NCBI RefSeq assembly: GCF_017426705.2
Contig: NZ_CP147251.1
Location: forward strand, 741,001-805,000
Origin: Enterococcus sp. DIV2402
Lineage (GTDB): Bacteria > Bacillota > Bacilli > Lactobacillales > Enterococcaceae
DNA length: 64,000 bases
Direction of reading: 5' to 3'
Shown here: positions 1 through 9,700 of the stretch, piece after piece
How the letters are laid out: every line of letters starts with the position of its first letter
Position numbering within the stretch: the stretch's first letter is position 1
Notes under the pieces: generated by a model
Databases searched by the model: none
Seen by the model: the letters and a program-made list of their open reading frames with translations, nothing else
Told to the model about the DNA's origin: nothing
Program-made: the position numbers and the translations under genes

Positions 1-21
1 GCAAAGGAAAAAATCCTTTGC
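1..21 (-). terminator. Possible terminator of the floA operon
   Basis: Perfect 8-bp inverted repeat (GCAAAGGA, 5-nt A loop, TCCTTTGC) directly after the stop codon of the last gene of the minus-strand floA operon. The downstream U-tract would lie off the window, so termination is inferred from position and symmetry only. Confidence 0.4.
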
Positions 22-561
22 TTAGTGTTTTTCGCGTAAGGCGAGTGGTTTATCTAAAATTTCTTTGTAAATCATCGCATTTACAAGTTGTTTTTTAGGT
101 AAGACTGTTGTTTCTTTTTTAGTTTGCTTCGTTTTGGTTACAGCTGTCGGACGTGTTTTAGTCGCAACTGGTTGTTGGACACGTACCTGTGACGCTGGCC
201 GTTGTTTTTGTTGCTGTGCTTGTTGCAGGCGTTGCTTTGTTTGTTCTTGTTTTGCTTTTTCTTCTGCTGTCAGCATATGCCGCTTTTGAACCGTATGTTT
301 ATTTCGTTGTTGTTTTTGTTGTTCTTCTTGATAGGCCGCCTGAAATTCATCTTTTATTTGTTGCATAAAACCTTTACTAGATGTTTTTTTGGCAGGCTGT
401 TGACCAGCGCGGGTAATTTGTCCACTTTGACGTTGCTGTTTTTTTCGTTGCTCTTGCTTGGATTTTCTAGCTAGAGCAACCAGCAAGATAATTAAAAGTA
501 ACGGTCCGAAGCTAAAAATAAATTGAATGATTAACGCAAAGATAGCATACATAACGATCAC
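22..561 (-). CDS. Membrane-anchored Q/K-rich protein, third gene of floA operon
   Basis: I do not recognise a named family. The 179-residue product has one hydrophobic N-terminal segment (about residues 5-32), then a very basic, glutamine- and lysine-rich tail ([18 protein letters not shown]), probably extended or coiled-coil and cytoplasmic. Its GTG start overlaps the floA stop codon (GTGA arrangement), implying translational coupling; an in-frame ATG lies three codons later. It occupies the place of the small third gene of the Bacillus yqeZ-floA-yqfB operon but does not look like YqfB. An accessory role in flotillin membrane domains is inferred from position alone. Low complexity makes homology calls unreliable. 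Confidence 0.75.
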   Translation of the reverse strand: MIVMYAIFALIIQFIFSFGPLLLIILLVALARKSKQEQRKKQQRQSGQITRAGQQPAKKTSSKGFMQQIKDEFQAAYQEEQQKQQRNKHTVQKRHMLTAEEKAKQEQTKQRLQQAQQQKQRPASQVRVQQPVATKTRPTAVTKTKQTKKETTVLPKKQLVNAMIYKEILDKPLALREKH

Positions 562-1559
562 GCTTCTTCGTCTGGTTGCTCTGCTTGTTCAGAAATTGCG
601 GCTCTCATTTCAGTATCTGCGTTGATGTTTTGCATTTTATAGTAATCCATCACGCCTAAATTACCACTGCGTAATGCTTCTGCCATTGCCAATGGAACTT
701 CAGCTTCGGCTTCCACAACTTTTGCACGCATTTTTTGAACTTCAGCACGCATTTCTTGTTCTTGGGCAACCGCCATTGAGCGACGTTCTTCGGCTTTAGC
801 CTGGGCAATATTTTTATCAGCTTCTGATTGGTCAGTTTGCAATTCGGCACCGATGTTACGACCGACATCAACATCGGCAATATCAATGGATAGAATTTCA
901 AAGGCAGTTCCAGAATCTAAGCCTTTTTTCAAAACAGTTTTAGAAATCGAATCAGGATTTTCCAATACATCTGAATGTTTGGCAGAAGACCCTACCGTTG
1001 TAACAATCCCTTCACCAACTCGGGCGATGATAGTATCTTCACCTGCACCACCGACTAGGCGTTCAATATTGGCACGAACAGTTACTTTCGCTTTTACGAC
1101 AATTTCAATTCCGTTTTTGGCTACAGCTGCAATTTTTGGTGTTTCGATAACTTTTGGATTAACCGATACTTGCACGGCTTCAAATACATCGCGACCTGCC
1201 AAATCAATTGCGGCAGCTTGTTCAAATTCCAAATCGATATTGGCACGTTGCGAAGCGATTAATGCATCGATTACTCGATTGACATTACCACCTGCTAAGA
1301 AATGGGCTTCTAATTCGTTTGTGGATAAGATTAAGCCGGCTTTAGTTGCTTTGATTAGAGGTTGGATAATTTTTTGTGGATTGACTCTTCTTAAGCGCAT
1401 CCCAATTAATGTTCCAATGCTCACTTTTACCCCTGAAAAATAAGCGGTAATCCATAATCCTACCGGTACAAAGCGTAAAAATAGCGCAAGGGCAAATAAA
1501 ATGACCACAGCTAAAATAACTAGACCGATATAACTACTTCCAGTATCTGAAATATACAT
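558..1559 (-). CDS. floA: Flotillin-like protein FloA
   Basis: Scaffold protein of functional membrane microdomains. The start used is the ATG one base after the upstream stop codon, with GGTGAT as ribosome site; in-frame ATG and GTG codons 3 and 4 codons upstream (to 1571) are alternatives. The product is about 333 residues, the usual FloA length. An N-terminal membrane hairpin is followed by the SPFH-type core ([47 protein letters not shown]) and an Ala/Glu-rich coiled coil ([36 protein letters not shown]), all characteristic of Firmicutes FloA. It lies between the NfeD-like partner and a membrane protein, all on one transcript. Identification is secure at family level. Confidence 0.95.
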   Translation of the reverse strand: MYISDTGSSYIGLVILAVVILFALALFLRFVPVGLWITAYFSGVKVSIGTLIGMRLRRVNPQKIIQPLIKATKAGLILSTNELEAHFLAGGNVNRVIDALIASQRANIDLEFEQAAAIDLAGRDVFEAVQVSVNPKVIETPKIAAVAKNGIEIVVKAKVTVRANIERLVGGAGEDTIIARVGEGIVTTVGSSAKHSDVLENPDSISKTVLKKGLDSGTAFEILSIDIADVDVGRNIGAELQTDQSEADKNIAQAKAEERRSMAVAQEQEMRAEVQKMRAKVVEAEAEVPLAMAEALRSGNLGVMDYYKMQNINADTEMRAAISEQAEQPDEEA

Positions 1560-1560
1560 A

Positions 1561-2187
1561 CTATTCATCACCTTTCTGTTTGTAACTTCTGACTAAAATT
1601 TTTGTTCCTTGAATTTTTTCGATGACAATGGGTGAATTTATTGAAATGAGTCCTTCTGTACTTAAAACATCGTAAGTTGGACTATCGGCTCCACCAAATG
1701 TTGCTTTGCCTGAAGGACGCAAGGGCGTCTGAGCAACACCGACTAAACCGGGTTGTAAAACAATTTTGTTTTCTTCTGCTTTTTCTTCGTTTTGCGTTTG
1801 TAAGTTGGTATTCAAAACCAGTTTATTGATTCCGGTTAATGAATATCCACGACGAACTAGATAGACAATCACAGCAGTTGAGATTACTACTGACATGCTT
1901 AAATCGCGAATAGTTTGGAAAATATCACCAATCGTATAATATAAGCCACCGATGACTAAGGCAGTACCGAGTAGGCCCACAAAGCCAAAACCGGGAATTA
2001 AGATTTCGAATACGATTAGGAGTAATCCTAGTGTAAACAGAATTAAAGGCACCCAATTTTCGATTCCAACGACATCGAAATAAAAGTAGAAACTGACAAG
2101 AGTGACAAGAGTTCCTGTTTTTGTCCACCGAGTTAAGAGGGCACAGACAATCCCGAGAAATCCAATGGCAAGTAATAAACCTTCCAT
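1561..2187 (-). CDS. NfeD-like membrane protein (YqeZ family)
   Basis: First gene of the flotillin operon. The 208-residue product has about four N-terminal transmembrane segments including the NfeD signature [18 protein letters not shown], and a soluble C-terminal OB-fold-like domain ([18 protein letters not shown], near residues 145-165). NfeD proteins are encoded next to SPFH/flotillin proteins and are thought to act with them in membrane organisation. The Bacillus YqeZ is about twice as long because of an N-terminal ClpP-like protease part; this is the short form without it. AGGAGG lies 7 bases before the ATG. floA follows without a gap. Confidence 0.88.
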   Translation of the reverse strand: MEGLLLAIGFLGIVCALLTRWTKTGTLVTLVSFYFYFDVVGIENWVPLILFTLGLLLIVFEILIPGFGFVGLLGTALVIGGLYYTIGDIFQTIRDLSMSVVISTAVIVYLVRRGYSLTGINKLVLNTNLQTQNEEKAEENKIVLQPGLVGVAQTPLRPSGKATFGGADSPTYDVLSTEGLISINSPIVIEKIQGTKILVRSYKQKGDE

Positions 2188-2225
2188 AACATAACCTCCT
2201 GTATTTATTTGTGTTTCTAATTATA

Positions 2226-2254
2226 ATGATAACATCTTATCGCAAACTTGTCAT
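2226..2254 (-). promoter_or_regulatory. Candidate promoter of the floA operon
   Basis: On the minus strand, ATGACA, a 17-base spacer and TATCAT. A perfect TATAAT lies at 2220-2225 but has only a weak -35 partner. One of the two should drive the NfeD-floA transcript. Confidence 0.45.
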
Positions 2255-2277
2255 ATCGAACTGTACAGGAGGAAACA

Positions 2278-2325
2278 AAAAAGCAAGGCAGATAAACGAG
2301 CAATCGTTTATCTGCCTTGCTTTTT
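2278..2325 (-). terminator. Strong rho-independent terminator after rpmB
   Basis: A 22-bp perfect stem (arms 2278-2299 and 2304-2325, GCAA loop) flanked by A and T runs. It is symmetrical, but its position downstream of the minus-strand rpmB makes it the rpmB terminator, insulating the floA promoter. Confidence 0.9.
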
Positions 2326-2375
2326 AGGATAGAAAAAAACCGCTCGTAGTCGAACGGTTGGTCAATTGTGTTTAA

Positions 2376-2564
2376 TTAAACGCGCTCAACTTTTCCAGAT
2401 TTCAAAGCACGAGTTGAAACCCAAACTTTTTTAGGTTTTCCGTCGATTAATACGCGAACTTTTTGCAAGTTAGGTTTAACAGTACGTTTTGAAGCATTCA
2501 TTGCGTGAGAACGGTTATTACCACTTGATGTTTTACGACCAGTAAAGTAGCAAACTTTTGCCAT
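2376..2564 (-). CDS. rpmB: 50S ribosomal protein L28
   Basis: 62-residue basic protein with the complete L28 pattern: [20 protein letters not shown] at the N terminus, then [15 protein letters not shown] and [14 protein letters not shown]. Component of the large ribosomal subunit. AGGAGG lies just before the ATG. It is monocistronic, with its own terminator, and divergent from the asp23-like gene, as is usual in Firmicutes. Confidence 0.98.
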   Translation of the reverse strand: MAKVCYFTGRKTSSGNNRSHAMNASKRTVKPNLQKVRVLIDGKPKKVWVSTRALKSGKVERV

Positions 2565-2837
2565 TGTTTATTTCCTCCTTTGCCTTGATGTTGGAGCGCT
2601 AAAAATCGGCTCATACTGTATGAATTTATCACAATTTTCATTTCTTTGCAAGTATATTTTCTTTCATTCATTGACTTTTTTGTAAGAACATTGTAAATTA
2701 AACAAGGTTATAAAGCTATTTTTTAATGGATGTATTGTCCATATCCATTTAACAGCGCTCTTCTTTTAATTGTAGGGTAGCTATGTTAGAATATTGTAGA
2801 AGAAAATAGACCAATAGTCTGTTAAGGAGGCTTTATC

Positions 2838-3200
2838 ATGGCTGTAAAAATTAAAACGTCATCTGGAACAATTGAAATTACGAACGAGGTAATCGCAACG
2901 GTTGTCGGTGGTGCTGCAACGGATGTCTTCGGAATTGTAGGTATGGCAAGTAAAAATCAAATCAAAGATAATATCAATGAAATTTTACGTAAAGAAAATT
3001 ACGCTCGAGGCGTCGTTGTACGTCAAGAAGAAAATGGCATTGCGGTTGATGTGTATACAATCGTGAGCTATGGAACAAAGATTTCAGAAGTATCACGCAA
3101 TGTTCAAGAAAAAGTAAAATACAATCTCGAAACAATGTTAGGCGTTGTTGCAAATTCAGTGAACGTATTTGTTCAAGGTGTACGTGTATTGCCTGATTAG
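2838..3200 (+). CDS. Asp23/Gls24 family protein (YloU-like)
   Basis: 120-residue Asp23/Gls24-family (DUF322) protein. The core TSSGTIEITNEVIATVVGGA, the AATDVFGIVGM segment and the C-terminal VQEKVKYNLETMLG with VNVFVQGV are typical. Family members are envelope-associated, alkaline-shock-type proteins; this one matches Bacillus YloU, encoded directly before the DAK-domain protein YloV, and the same pairing occurs here. An extended -10 element (TG.TAGAAT, 2784-2792) precedes it. AAGGAGG gives a clear ATG start. Exact function unknown. Confidence 0.9.
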   Translation: MAVKIKTSSGTIEITNEVIATVVGGAATDVFGIVGMASKNQIKDNINEILRKENYARGVVVRQEENGIAVDVYTIVSYGTKISEVSRNVQEKVKYNLETMLGVVANSVNVFVQGVRVLPD

Positions 3201-3253
3201 TAGGCAGACAACAAGCTGAGTATTCAGCGGTTGATCTTAAGGAGGATTTATCA

Positions 3254-4915
3254 GTGAAAGTAACGAATATTAGCGCAGGGCAGTTCCAAGAAATGGTTCA
3301 AGCTGGCGCCAATCGTCTACAAACAAATGCAGAATTCGTCAATTCATTAAACGTATTCCCAGTTCCCGATGGTGATACTGGTACGAATATGAACTTATCA
3401 ATGACAAGTGGAGCAAAAGCTGTAGCCGATTCAACTTCTGAGAAAGTTGGAGAACTAGCGAACCATTTATCAAAAGGCTTGTTAATGGGAGCGCGTGGAA
3501 ACTCTGGCGTTATCTTATCTCAATTATTCCGTGGATTTGCCAAACAAATCCCTACAGTGGATACATTGACTGCCGAAGATTTGGCAAAAGCATTTACACA
3601 TGGTGTGGAGACTGCTTACAAAGCAGTTATGAAACCTGTTGAAGGAACAATTTTGACTGTTGCTCGTGTAGCAGCAGAATTTGGTGAGAAAAAAGCTGCT
3701 GAAACCGACGACTGTGTAGAAGTGATGACAGCAGTAGTAACTGGTGCAAAACGTGCCTTAGCCAAAACGCCTGATTTATTACCTGTTTTAAAAGAAGTTG
3801 GGGTTGTCGATAGTGGTGGTCAAGGACTATTGTTCATCTATGAAGGCTTTTTAAGTGTTTTAAATGGTGAATATGTTGTAGAAGAAAATTTTGTCACACC
3901 AGCTGCAATGGAAGAAATGGTCAATGCTGAGCATCACCGTAGCGTGCAAGGGCAATTATCTACTGAAGATATTACCTTTGGCTATTGTACAGAAATCATG
4001 GTGAAAATTGGTGAAGGACCAACTGTTGAAAGCGAATTTGACTATGAAACGTTCCGTAACTACTTAAATGAATTAGGTGATTCTTTATTAGTTGTCAATG
4101 ATGATGAAATTATCAAAGTACACGTGCATACAGAATACCCTGGTGAAGTAATGAATTACGGTCAAAAATTTGGTTCATTAGTGAAAATAAAAGTAGACAA
4201 CATGCGTCTGCAACACGAAACAATTTTAGAAAATGATGCGCCTCAAGCCAAACCACGTACGCCATATGCAATTATTGCGATTGCAGCAGGTAGTGGTGTG
4301 CAAGAATTGTTTACAAGTCTAGGTGCTTCTTATGTTATCAGCGGTGGCCAAACAATGAATCCAAGTACAGAAGATATCTTAAAAGCTATTTCTGAAGTGA
4401 ATGCAGATCAAGTCATCGTATTACCAAACAATAAAAATATTTTCATGGCGGCAGATCAAGCAGCAGAAGTTGCTGAAATCCCAGTAGTCGTTGTACCATC
4501 TCGTACGATTTCTCAAGGAATGACAGCAATGTTAGCCTTTAATGATCAAGTATCCTTAGATGAAAATAAAGCAGCAATGACAGAAATGTTAGATAGCGTT
4601 GTAAGTGGTTCAATTACACATGCGATTCGTGATACTTCCATTGATGGCATCGAAATTAAAAAAGGCGACTTTTTAGGGATGATTGATGGCAAGATTGTGG
4701 TATCAAAAGATGATTCATTTACTGTTTCGATGGAAACGTTAGAAAAAATGATGAACGAAGATACAGAAATCATTACTATTATCATTGGTGAAGAAGGTTC
4801 ACAAGAAGACGCTGAAAAAATGGAAAAAGCGCTGCTTGAAATCGATGGAGATTTAGAAATTGAAATTCACACTGGCGATCAACCAGTTTATCCATATTTA
4901 TTCTCAGCAGAATAA
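3254..4915 (+). CDS. FakA-like fatty acid kinase subunit (DAK2/YloV family)
   Basis: 553-residue DhaL/DAK2-domain protein. The N-terminal nucleotide-binding part shows FPVPDGDTGTNMNLSM and KGLLMGARGNSGVILSQ, whose Asp residues bind Mg-ATP in this family. A central FakA-type domain and a DegV-like C-terminal part (VIVLPNNKNIFMAADQA) follow. By homology to FakA (YloV) it phosphorylates exogenous fatty acids held by a FakB (DegV-family) protein so that PlsX/PlsY can use them; plsX lies 2.2 kb downstream. GTG start with GGAGG upstream; operon with the Asp23-like gene. Confidence 0.9.
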   Translation: MKVTNISAGQFQEMVQAGANRLQTNAEFVNSLNVFPVPDGDTGTNMNLSMTSGAKAVADSTSEKVGELANHLSKGLLMGARGNSGVILSQLFRGFAKQIPTVDTLTAEDLAKAFTHGVETAYKAVMKPVEGTILTVARVAAEFGEKKAAETDDCVEVMTAVVTGAKRALAKTPDLLPVLKEVGVVDSGGQGLLFIYEGFLSVLNGEYVVEENFVTPAAMEEMVNAEHHRSVQGQLSTEDITFGYCTEIMVKIGEGPTVESEFDYETFRNYLNELGDSLLVVNDDEIIKVHVHTEYPGEVMNYGQKFGSLVKIKVDNMRLQHETILENDAPQAKPRTPYAIIAIAAGSGVQELFTSLGASYVISGGQTMNPSTEDILKAISEVNADQVIVLPNNKNIFMAADQAAEVAEIPVVVVPSRTISQGMTAMLAFNDQVSLDENKAAMTEMLDSVVSGSITHAIRDTSIDGIEIKKGDFLGMIDGKIVVSKDDSFTVSMETLEKMMNEDTEIITIIIGEEGSQEDAEKMEKALLEIDGDLEIEIHTGDQPVYPYLFSAE

Positions 4916-4961
4916 ACATAGTCACTTTGCGTATAATTACTTAGTGAGTGCGCAATAAACT

Positions 4962-5002
4962 AAAAAAAGCTTGGTCAATTCACTTTGGACCAAGCTTTTT
5001 TT
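4962..5002 (+). terminator. Terminator between fakA and recG
   Basis: 15-bp perfect stem (4962-4976 with 4988-5002), A-rich on the left and ending in T7 on the right: a classic intrinsic terminator 47 bases after the fakA stop. Confidence 0.88.
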
Positions 5003-5022
5003 AGAAGAAAGGAGGAAGTACG

Positions 5023-7049
5023 ATGTTACAAGAATCTGTTCGCGTATTAGCTGGAGTTGGTGAAAAACGTGCACAAGATTTAGCCGATTTAGGGATTGAT
5101 ACGGTAGGCGATTTAATGGCGTACTATCCTTTTCGTTATGATGATATTCAAGAACGACGACTCACAGAAATTCAAGATCAAGAAAAAGTGACGATTAAAG
5201 GACTGGTTGTTTCACCACCAGTAGTTAGCCGTTTTGGCTATAAAAAAACACGGTTGCAATTTCGCATGATGCAAGATCGTGATGTGTTCAGTGTATCATT
5301 TTTTAATCAACCCTATTTAAAAGATAAAATCGTGGTGTCAGAAGATATTGCTGTTTATGGAAAATGGGATGCGAAGCGTAAAACATTAACAGGAATGAAA
5401 ATTCTTGGGAGTAACAGTGAAGGAGATTTTGCGCCGATTTATCACGTGAATAAAGCCATTCGACAGACGACATTAATTGATTTAATTACCAAAGCATTTG
5501 ATCAATTCGGCGAGGCTATTGAAGAAAATTTACCTGTATCTTTAATTGATAAATACCGCTTACTGTCAAAAAAGAAGCAATGTATGCAATGCACTTTCCA
5601 TTAAATCCAGAACAGCATCATCAAGCAAAACGTCGCGTGGTGTTTGAAGAATTTTTCTTATTCCAAATGAAAATTCAAGGTTTGAAAAAAGCGGAAAAAG
5701 CCGAAACCAATGGCATTGCGGTTTTGTATGATATTGAGCGCTTGAAAACTTTTACGCAAGGTCTGCCATTTGAATTAACCAATGCTCAAAAACGTGTGAC
5801 CAATGAAATTTGTCGTGATTTACGAAGCCCCAAACATATGCAACGTTTGCTTCAAGGAGATGTAGGAAGCGGAAAAACAGTTGTAGCGGCCATTGCTTTA
5901 TATGCAACCGTCACAGCAGGTTTTCAAGGAGCATTAATGGTACCAACAGAAATTTTAGCCCAACAACATATGGAAAGCTTACAGCAGCTTTTTGACGTTG
6001 CTGAAGTCCGAGTGGCTTTATTAACGGGCTCTACCAAAACGAAAGAACGGCGAGAAATTTTAGCTGATTTAGTTAAGGGAGAAATCGACGTGATTGTAGG
6101 AACCCATGCGTTAATTCAAGAAGGGGTTGATTTTGCGAATTTGGGATTAGTCATCACAGATGAACAACATCGTTTTGGTGTGAACCAACGACGAGTTTTA
6201 CGGGAAAAAGGTTTTCAACCAGATGTCTTGTTTATGACAGCAACCCCCATTCCCAGAACCTTAGCTATCACAGCTTACGGAGAAATGGACGTTTCAATTA
6301 TTGATGAAATGCCAGCTGGTCGTATTCCCGTGGAAACACGTTGGATTCGTCCGCCACAATTAGACAAAGTCTTAGAATGGTCGTACCAAGAACTCAATGC
6401 CGGTCATCAAATGTATGTGATTTGTCCTTTAATTGAGGAATCTGAAATGTTAGATGTGCAAAATGCAGTGGCTATTTATGAAGAATTGCAGGAATATTTT
6501 GCGCCAAAATTTAACGTCAGTCTTTTACATGGGAAGATGAAAAATAGTGAAAAAGATGAAATTATGGAGACGTTTAAAAACAATGAAAGTCAAGTCTTGG
6601 TATCGACAACAGTTATTGAAGTCGGCGTTAACGTTCCCAATGCCACGATGATGTTAATTATCGATGCCGATCGTTTTGGGCTGGCTCAGTTGCATCAATT
6701 GCGTGGTCGTGTCGGTCGAGGAGCAGAAGCGTCTTATTGTGTTTTAGTAGCCAATCCTAAAAATGACACTGGGAAAGAACGCATGAAAATTATGACTGAA
6801 ACGACAAATGGATTTGTCGTTAGCGAAAAAGATTTGGAATTACGTGGTCCAGGAGAAGTTTTCGGTTTCCGTCAATCAGGTTTACCGGAATTTGCGGCCG
6901 CCGATTTAGTAACAGATGCACACATTTTAGAAGTGGCACGTAAAGAAGCACAAGCACTCTGGAAAATGGAACAATGGGAAATTTTACCTGAGTATACAGC
7001 TCTAGCCAACTACTTAGAAAAAGAGGGCGAAAATCAATTTTTTGATTAA
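5023..7049 (+). pseudogene. recG: ATP-dependent DNA helicase RecG, interrupted by a -1 frameshift
   Basis: RecG remodels stalled replication forks and Holliday junctions. The reading frame from ATG 5023 encodes the N-terminal wedge region for about 181 codons, then runs off-frame and stops at 5604. The rest of RecG (from about 5574 to 7049) is in the -1 frame with all helicase motifs: [40 protein letters not shown], and QLRGRVGRG in motif VI. Rejoining at the A6G tract (5568-5574) gives about 675 residues, normal RecG length, with no missing sequence. Causes could be a lost A in the genome or assembly, transcriptional slippage, or programmed -1 frameshifting. A second ATG at 5580 could express the C-terminal part alone. 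Confidence 0.9.
5568..5574 (+). other. Slippery heptamer A AAA AAG in recG
   Basis: In the zero frame the codons read TCA AAA AAG, so the heptamer is in the exact register for -1 slippage. Slipping one base back gives GAA GCA ATG TAT, which restores the conserved RecG frame. No convincing stimulatory hairpin is visible downstream, so a simple one-base loss in the A-run is equally possible. Confidence 0.6.
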
Positions 7050-7096
7050 ACAGTATGATATACTAGGTAACGAATAAAGGAAGGAGTGCTACACAC

Positions 7097-8098
7097 ATGA
7101 AAATTGCTGTTGATGCCATGGGTGGCGACAATGCCCCTCAAGCCATTGTAGAAGGTGTCATGTTAGCGAAAAAAGAATTTTCCGATATCGAGTTTTTACT
7201 TTACGGAAAAGAAGCTGAAATTAGAAAATATATAACGGATGAAACGAACATCACAATTATCCATACTGATGAAAAAATTAATAGTGACGATGAACCAGTC
7301 AAAGCGATTCGTCGTAAAAAACAAGCCTCAATGGTCTTAGCAGCTCAAGCAGTCAAAGCTGGAGAAGCAGATGCGATTTTTTCAGCAGGCAATACAGGAG
7401 CATTGTTAGCAGCCGGACTGTTTATTGTCGGACGAATCAAAGGTATTGAACGTCCTGGTTTAATGTCCACAATGCCAGTAATTGGTCAAGAAGGTGCCTT
7501 CGACATGTTAGATTTAGGTGCCAATGCTGAAAACAAAGCAGAGCATTTACTTCAATATGGTATCTTAGGTTCTTTTTATGCACAAAATGTGCGTAACATA
7601 ACTAAACCACGAGTGGCTTTATTAAATAATGGGACAGAAGATACCAAAGGTAGTGAAGTGACGAAAAAAGCTTTTGAGTTGTTGAGTCACGAACCTGCGA
7701 TTCATTTTGTAGGAAACGTAGAAGCTCGTGAATTGCTAAACGGCGTGGCTGATGTGGTGGTGACAGATGGTTTTACTGGAAATGCTGTGTTAAAATCAAT
7801 CGAAGGAACAGCGATGAACATTATGAGTCTGTTAAAACAAGCCATTTTAGGTGCAGGCGTTAAAGGCAAATTAGGCGCTTTATTATTAAAAGATGCATTA
7901 AGCGGCTTAAAAGATGAGATGGATTATGCCAAATATGGTGGTGCCGTATTATTTGGCTTAAAAGCACCCGTTGTTAAAACGCATGGCTCTACAGGTCCTG
8001 AAGCTGTGGCAACAACCATTCGCCAAATTCATACAATGCTTGCGACAGATGTGGTGGGTAAATTAGTCCATCAATTTGAAGAAAAAGTCTCAGAATAA
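7097..8098 (+). CDS. plsX: Phosphate acyltransferase PlsX
   Basis: 333-residue peripheral membrane enzyme that makes acyl-phosphate from acyl-ACP for PlsY in phospholipid synthesis. Family motifs are clear: [14 protein letters not shown] at the N terminus, [30 protein letters not shown], and [14 protein letters not shown]. The length is normal. The ATG is preceded by GGAAGGAG. It sits between recG and acpP, the usual Firmicutes context, and works with the FakA-like kinase upstream and ACP downstream. Confidence 0.97.
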   Translation: MKIAVDAMGGDNAPQAIVEGVMLAKKEFSDIEFLLYGKEAEIRKYITDETNITIIHTDEKINSDDEPVKAIRRKKQASMVLAAQAVKAGEADAIFSAGNTGALLAAGLFIVGRIKGIERPGLMSTMPVIGQEGAFDMLDLGANAENKAEHLLQYGILGSFYAQNVRNITKPRVALLNNGTEDTKGSEVTKKAFELLSHEPAIHFVGNVEARELLNGVADVVVTDGFTGNAVLKSIEGTAMNIMSLLKQAILGAGVKGKLGALLLKDALSGLKDEMDYAKYGGAVLFGLKAPVVKTHGSTGPEAVATTIRQIHTMLATDVVGKLVHQFEEKVSE

Positions 8099-8150
8099 CG
8101 CTTTTTTGTGTAATCATAATGAAATCTTTGTCATGAAAATGCAAAAAAGC

Positions 8151-8179
8151 TAGACAAATGCCGAAGAAAGTCGTAAAAT
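8151..8179 (+). promoter_or_regulatory. Candidate promoter of acpP
   Basis: TAGACA, a 17-base spacer and TAAAAT in the 125-base gap between plsX and acpP. This would let acpP be transcribed independently of plsX. Confidence 0.55.
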
Positions 8180-8229
8180 ATGGCGTAGCTCTTTTTAGAC
8201 TTTGGTCAAAAGCGTGGAGGTGAATGCAA

Positions 8230-8472
8230 TTGACGCGTGAGGAAGTATTTACAAAAGTAGCCAATGTAATCGCAAATCACTTTGAAGTGGATCCCAATCA
8301 AGTAACGGATGCCACTAGTATTAAAGATGATTTAAATGCCGATTCTATTAGTGTAATGGAATTTGTGTTAGAATTGGAAGAAGAGTTTGGTACAGAGATT
8401 TCTGATGAAGATGCAGAACAAATCCAAACAGTCGGTGCAGCAGTAGATTATATTGCAACCCATTTAGCTTAA
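8230..8472 (+). CDS. acpP: Acyl carrier protein
   Basis: 80-residue acidic four-helix protein that carries acyl chains on a 4'-phosphopantetheine arm. The attachment serine lies in DDLNADSISVMEF (DSI in place of the commoner DSL). I prefer the TTG start at 8230, 9 bases after GGAGG (8216-8220) and giving the standard ACP length; the ATG at 8224 is only 3 bases from the ribosome site and adds two residues. It follows plsX, as is common. Whether it is the main fatty-acid-synthesis ACP or a second copy cannot be decided here. Confidence 0.93.
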   Translation: MTREEVFTKVANVIANHFEVDPNQVTDATSIKDDLNADSISVMEFVLELEEEFGTEISDEDAEQIQTVGAAVDYIATHLA

Positions 8473-8481
8473 TAACTTGGT

Positions 8482-8522
8482 GAAGGTGATTGAATGTTCA
8501 AACATTTAATCATCTTCTTTTT
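8482..8522 (+). terminator. Terminator after acpP
   Basis: Imperfect 16-bp stem (8482-8497 with 8502-8517, a few G-T pairs or mismatches) followed by T5. Confidence 0.7.
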
Positions 8523-8547
8523 GCATTTTGAGCGTTTAGGGTGCTGC

Positions 8548-8576
8548 TTGCAAATAAAAAATACGTTCTATATAAT
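8548..8576 (+). promoter_or_regulatory. Promoter of the oppDFBCA operon
   Basis: TTGCAA, a 17-base spacer and a perfect TATAAT, leaving a leader of about 105 bases before oppD. It is the only strong promoter in the gap. Confidence 0.7.
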
Positions 8577-8686
8577 TACTAAGAATTTGATATGGTTGTG
8601 AAAAATAAAAGGATTTTCTTGCTAAAGGGAACATTCACTGATTTTTGATTCAATCATAATTTTTAGATGAAGAGAGGGGAAATAGC

Positions 8687-9700
8687 TTGTCAGAAGAGAA
8701 ACAATTACTAGATGTTCACAATCTGCATACTAGTTTCCGAATCAGAGATGACTATTTTGATGCTGTAGATGATGTGTCATTTACGTTAAACCGTAACGAA
8801 ATTTTAGCGATTGTAGGTGAATCTGGTTGTGGAAAAAGCACTCTAGCAACGACTATTATGGGGTTGCATGATCCGTTAAAAACAAAAATTACGGGCGACA
8901 TTATTTATCAAGACTTGAATTTAGCCAATCTTAACGAAACACTTTATAACAAAATTCGTGGCAATGACATGGGCATGATTTTTCAAGACCCATTATCAGC
9001 ATTAAACCCTTTAATGCGCATTGAAGACCAAATTGAAGAAGGTTTGTCTTACCATACCGCAATGAACGCTGAAGAACGTCAAGCGCGTGTATTAGAATTG
9101 TTGGGACAAGTCGGTATTCCTAATCCCAAACGAGTAAGTCGCCAATACCCGTATGAATTATCAGGAGGCATGCGCCAACGAGTGATTATTGCGATTGCCA
9201 TTGCGTGTAAACCGCCAATTATTATTGCGGATGAACCAACAACTGCCTTAGATGTAACGATTCAAGCTCAAATTTTAGACGTATTGACAGATTTACAAAA
9301 AGAAACAGAAGCAGGCATTATCTTAATTACGCATGATTTAGGTGTTGTAGCTGAAATGGCTGATCGGGTAGCTGTGATGTATGGCGGGCAATTCGTTGAA
9401 GTTGCTAGCGCAGAAGAATTATTTGATAACCCGAAACATCCCTATACACGGTCATTGTTGCAATCGATCCCGCAAGAAGAAACCGAAGCTGATTTACACG
9501 TGATTGATGGCGTCGTCCCATCGTTGAAAAATATGGAACGAGTGGGCTGTCGCTTTGCTCCACGTATTCCATGGATTCCAGAAGATGCCCACGAACAAAA
9601 TCCAACGTTGCATGAAGTAGCACCCGAGCATTTTGTTCGTTGTACTTGCTACCAACATTTCCATTTTAAAGACGAGGAGTCGGATATATGTCAGAATTAA
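8687..9700 (+). CDS. oppD: Oligopeptide ABC transporter ATP-binding protein OppD (opp1)
   Basis: 337-residue ATPase energising oligopeptide import. Walker [11 protein letters not shown]-loop [10 protein letters not shown], signature LSGGMRQRV, Walker [13 protein letters not shown] and the H-loop ITHD are intact. The C terminus has the peptide-transporter extension with cysteines (GCRF, RCTCYQ) typical of OppD. The start is TTG with GAGAGGGG 7 bases before. The order D-F-B-C-A and the sizes match the lactococcal Opp system. It overlaps oppF by 13 bases. Confidence 0.94.
   Translation: MSEEKQLLDVHNLHTSFRIRDDYFDAVDDVSFTLNRNEILAIVGESGCGKSTLATTIMGLHDPLKTKITGDIIYQDLNLANLNETLYNKIRGNDMGMIFQDPLSALNPLMRIEDQIEEGLSYHTAMNAEERQARVLELLGQVGIPNPKRVSRQYPYELSGGMRQRVIIAIAIACKPPIIIADEPTTALDVTIQAQILDVLTDLQKETEAGIILITHDLGVVAEMADRVAVMYGGQFVEVASAEELFDNPKHPYTRSLLQSIPQEETEADLHVIDGVVPSLKNMERVGCRFAPRIPWIPEDAHEQNPTLHEVAPEHFVRCTCYQHFHFKDEESDICQN

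Noticed and set aside
853..1443. Long plus-strand frame opposite floA
   Set aside because: It is the mirror of the conserved floA coding frame, with no ribosome site.
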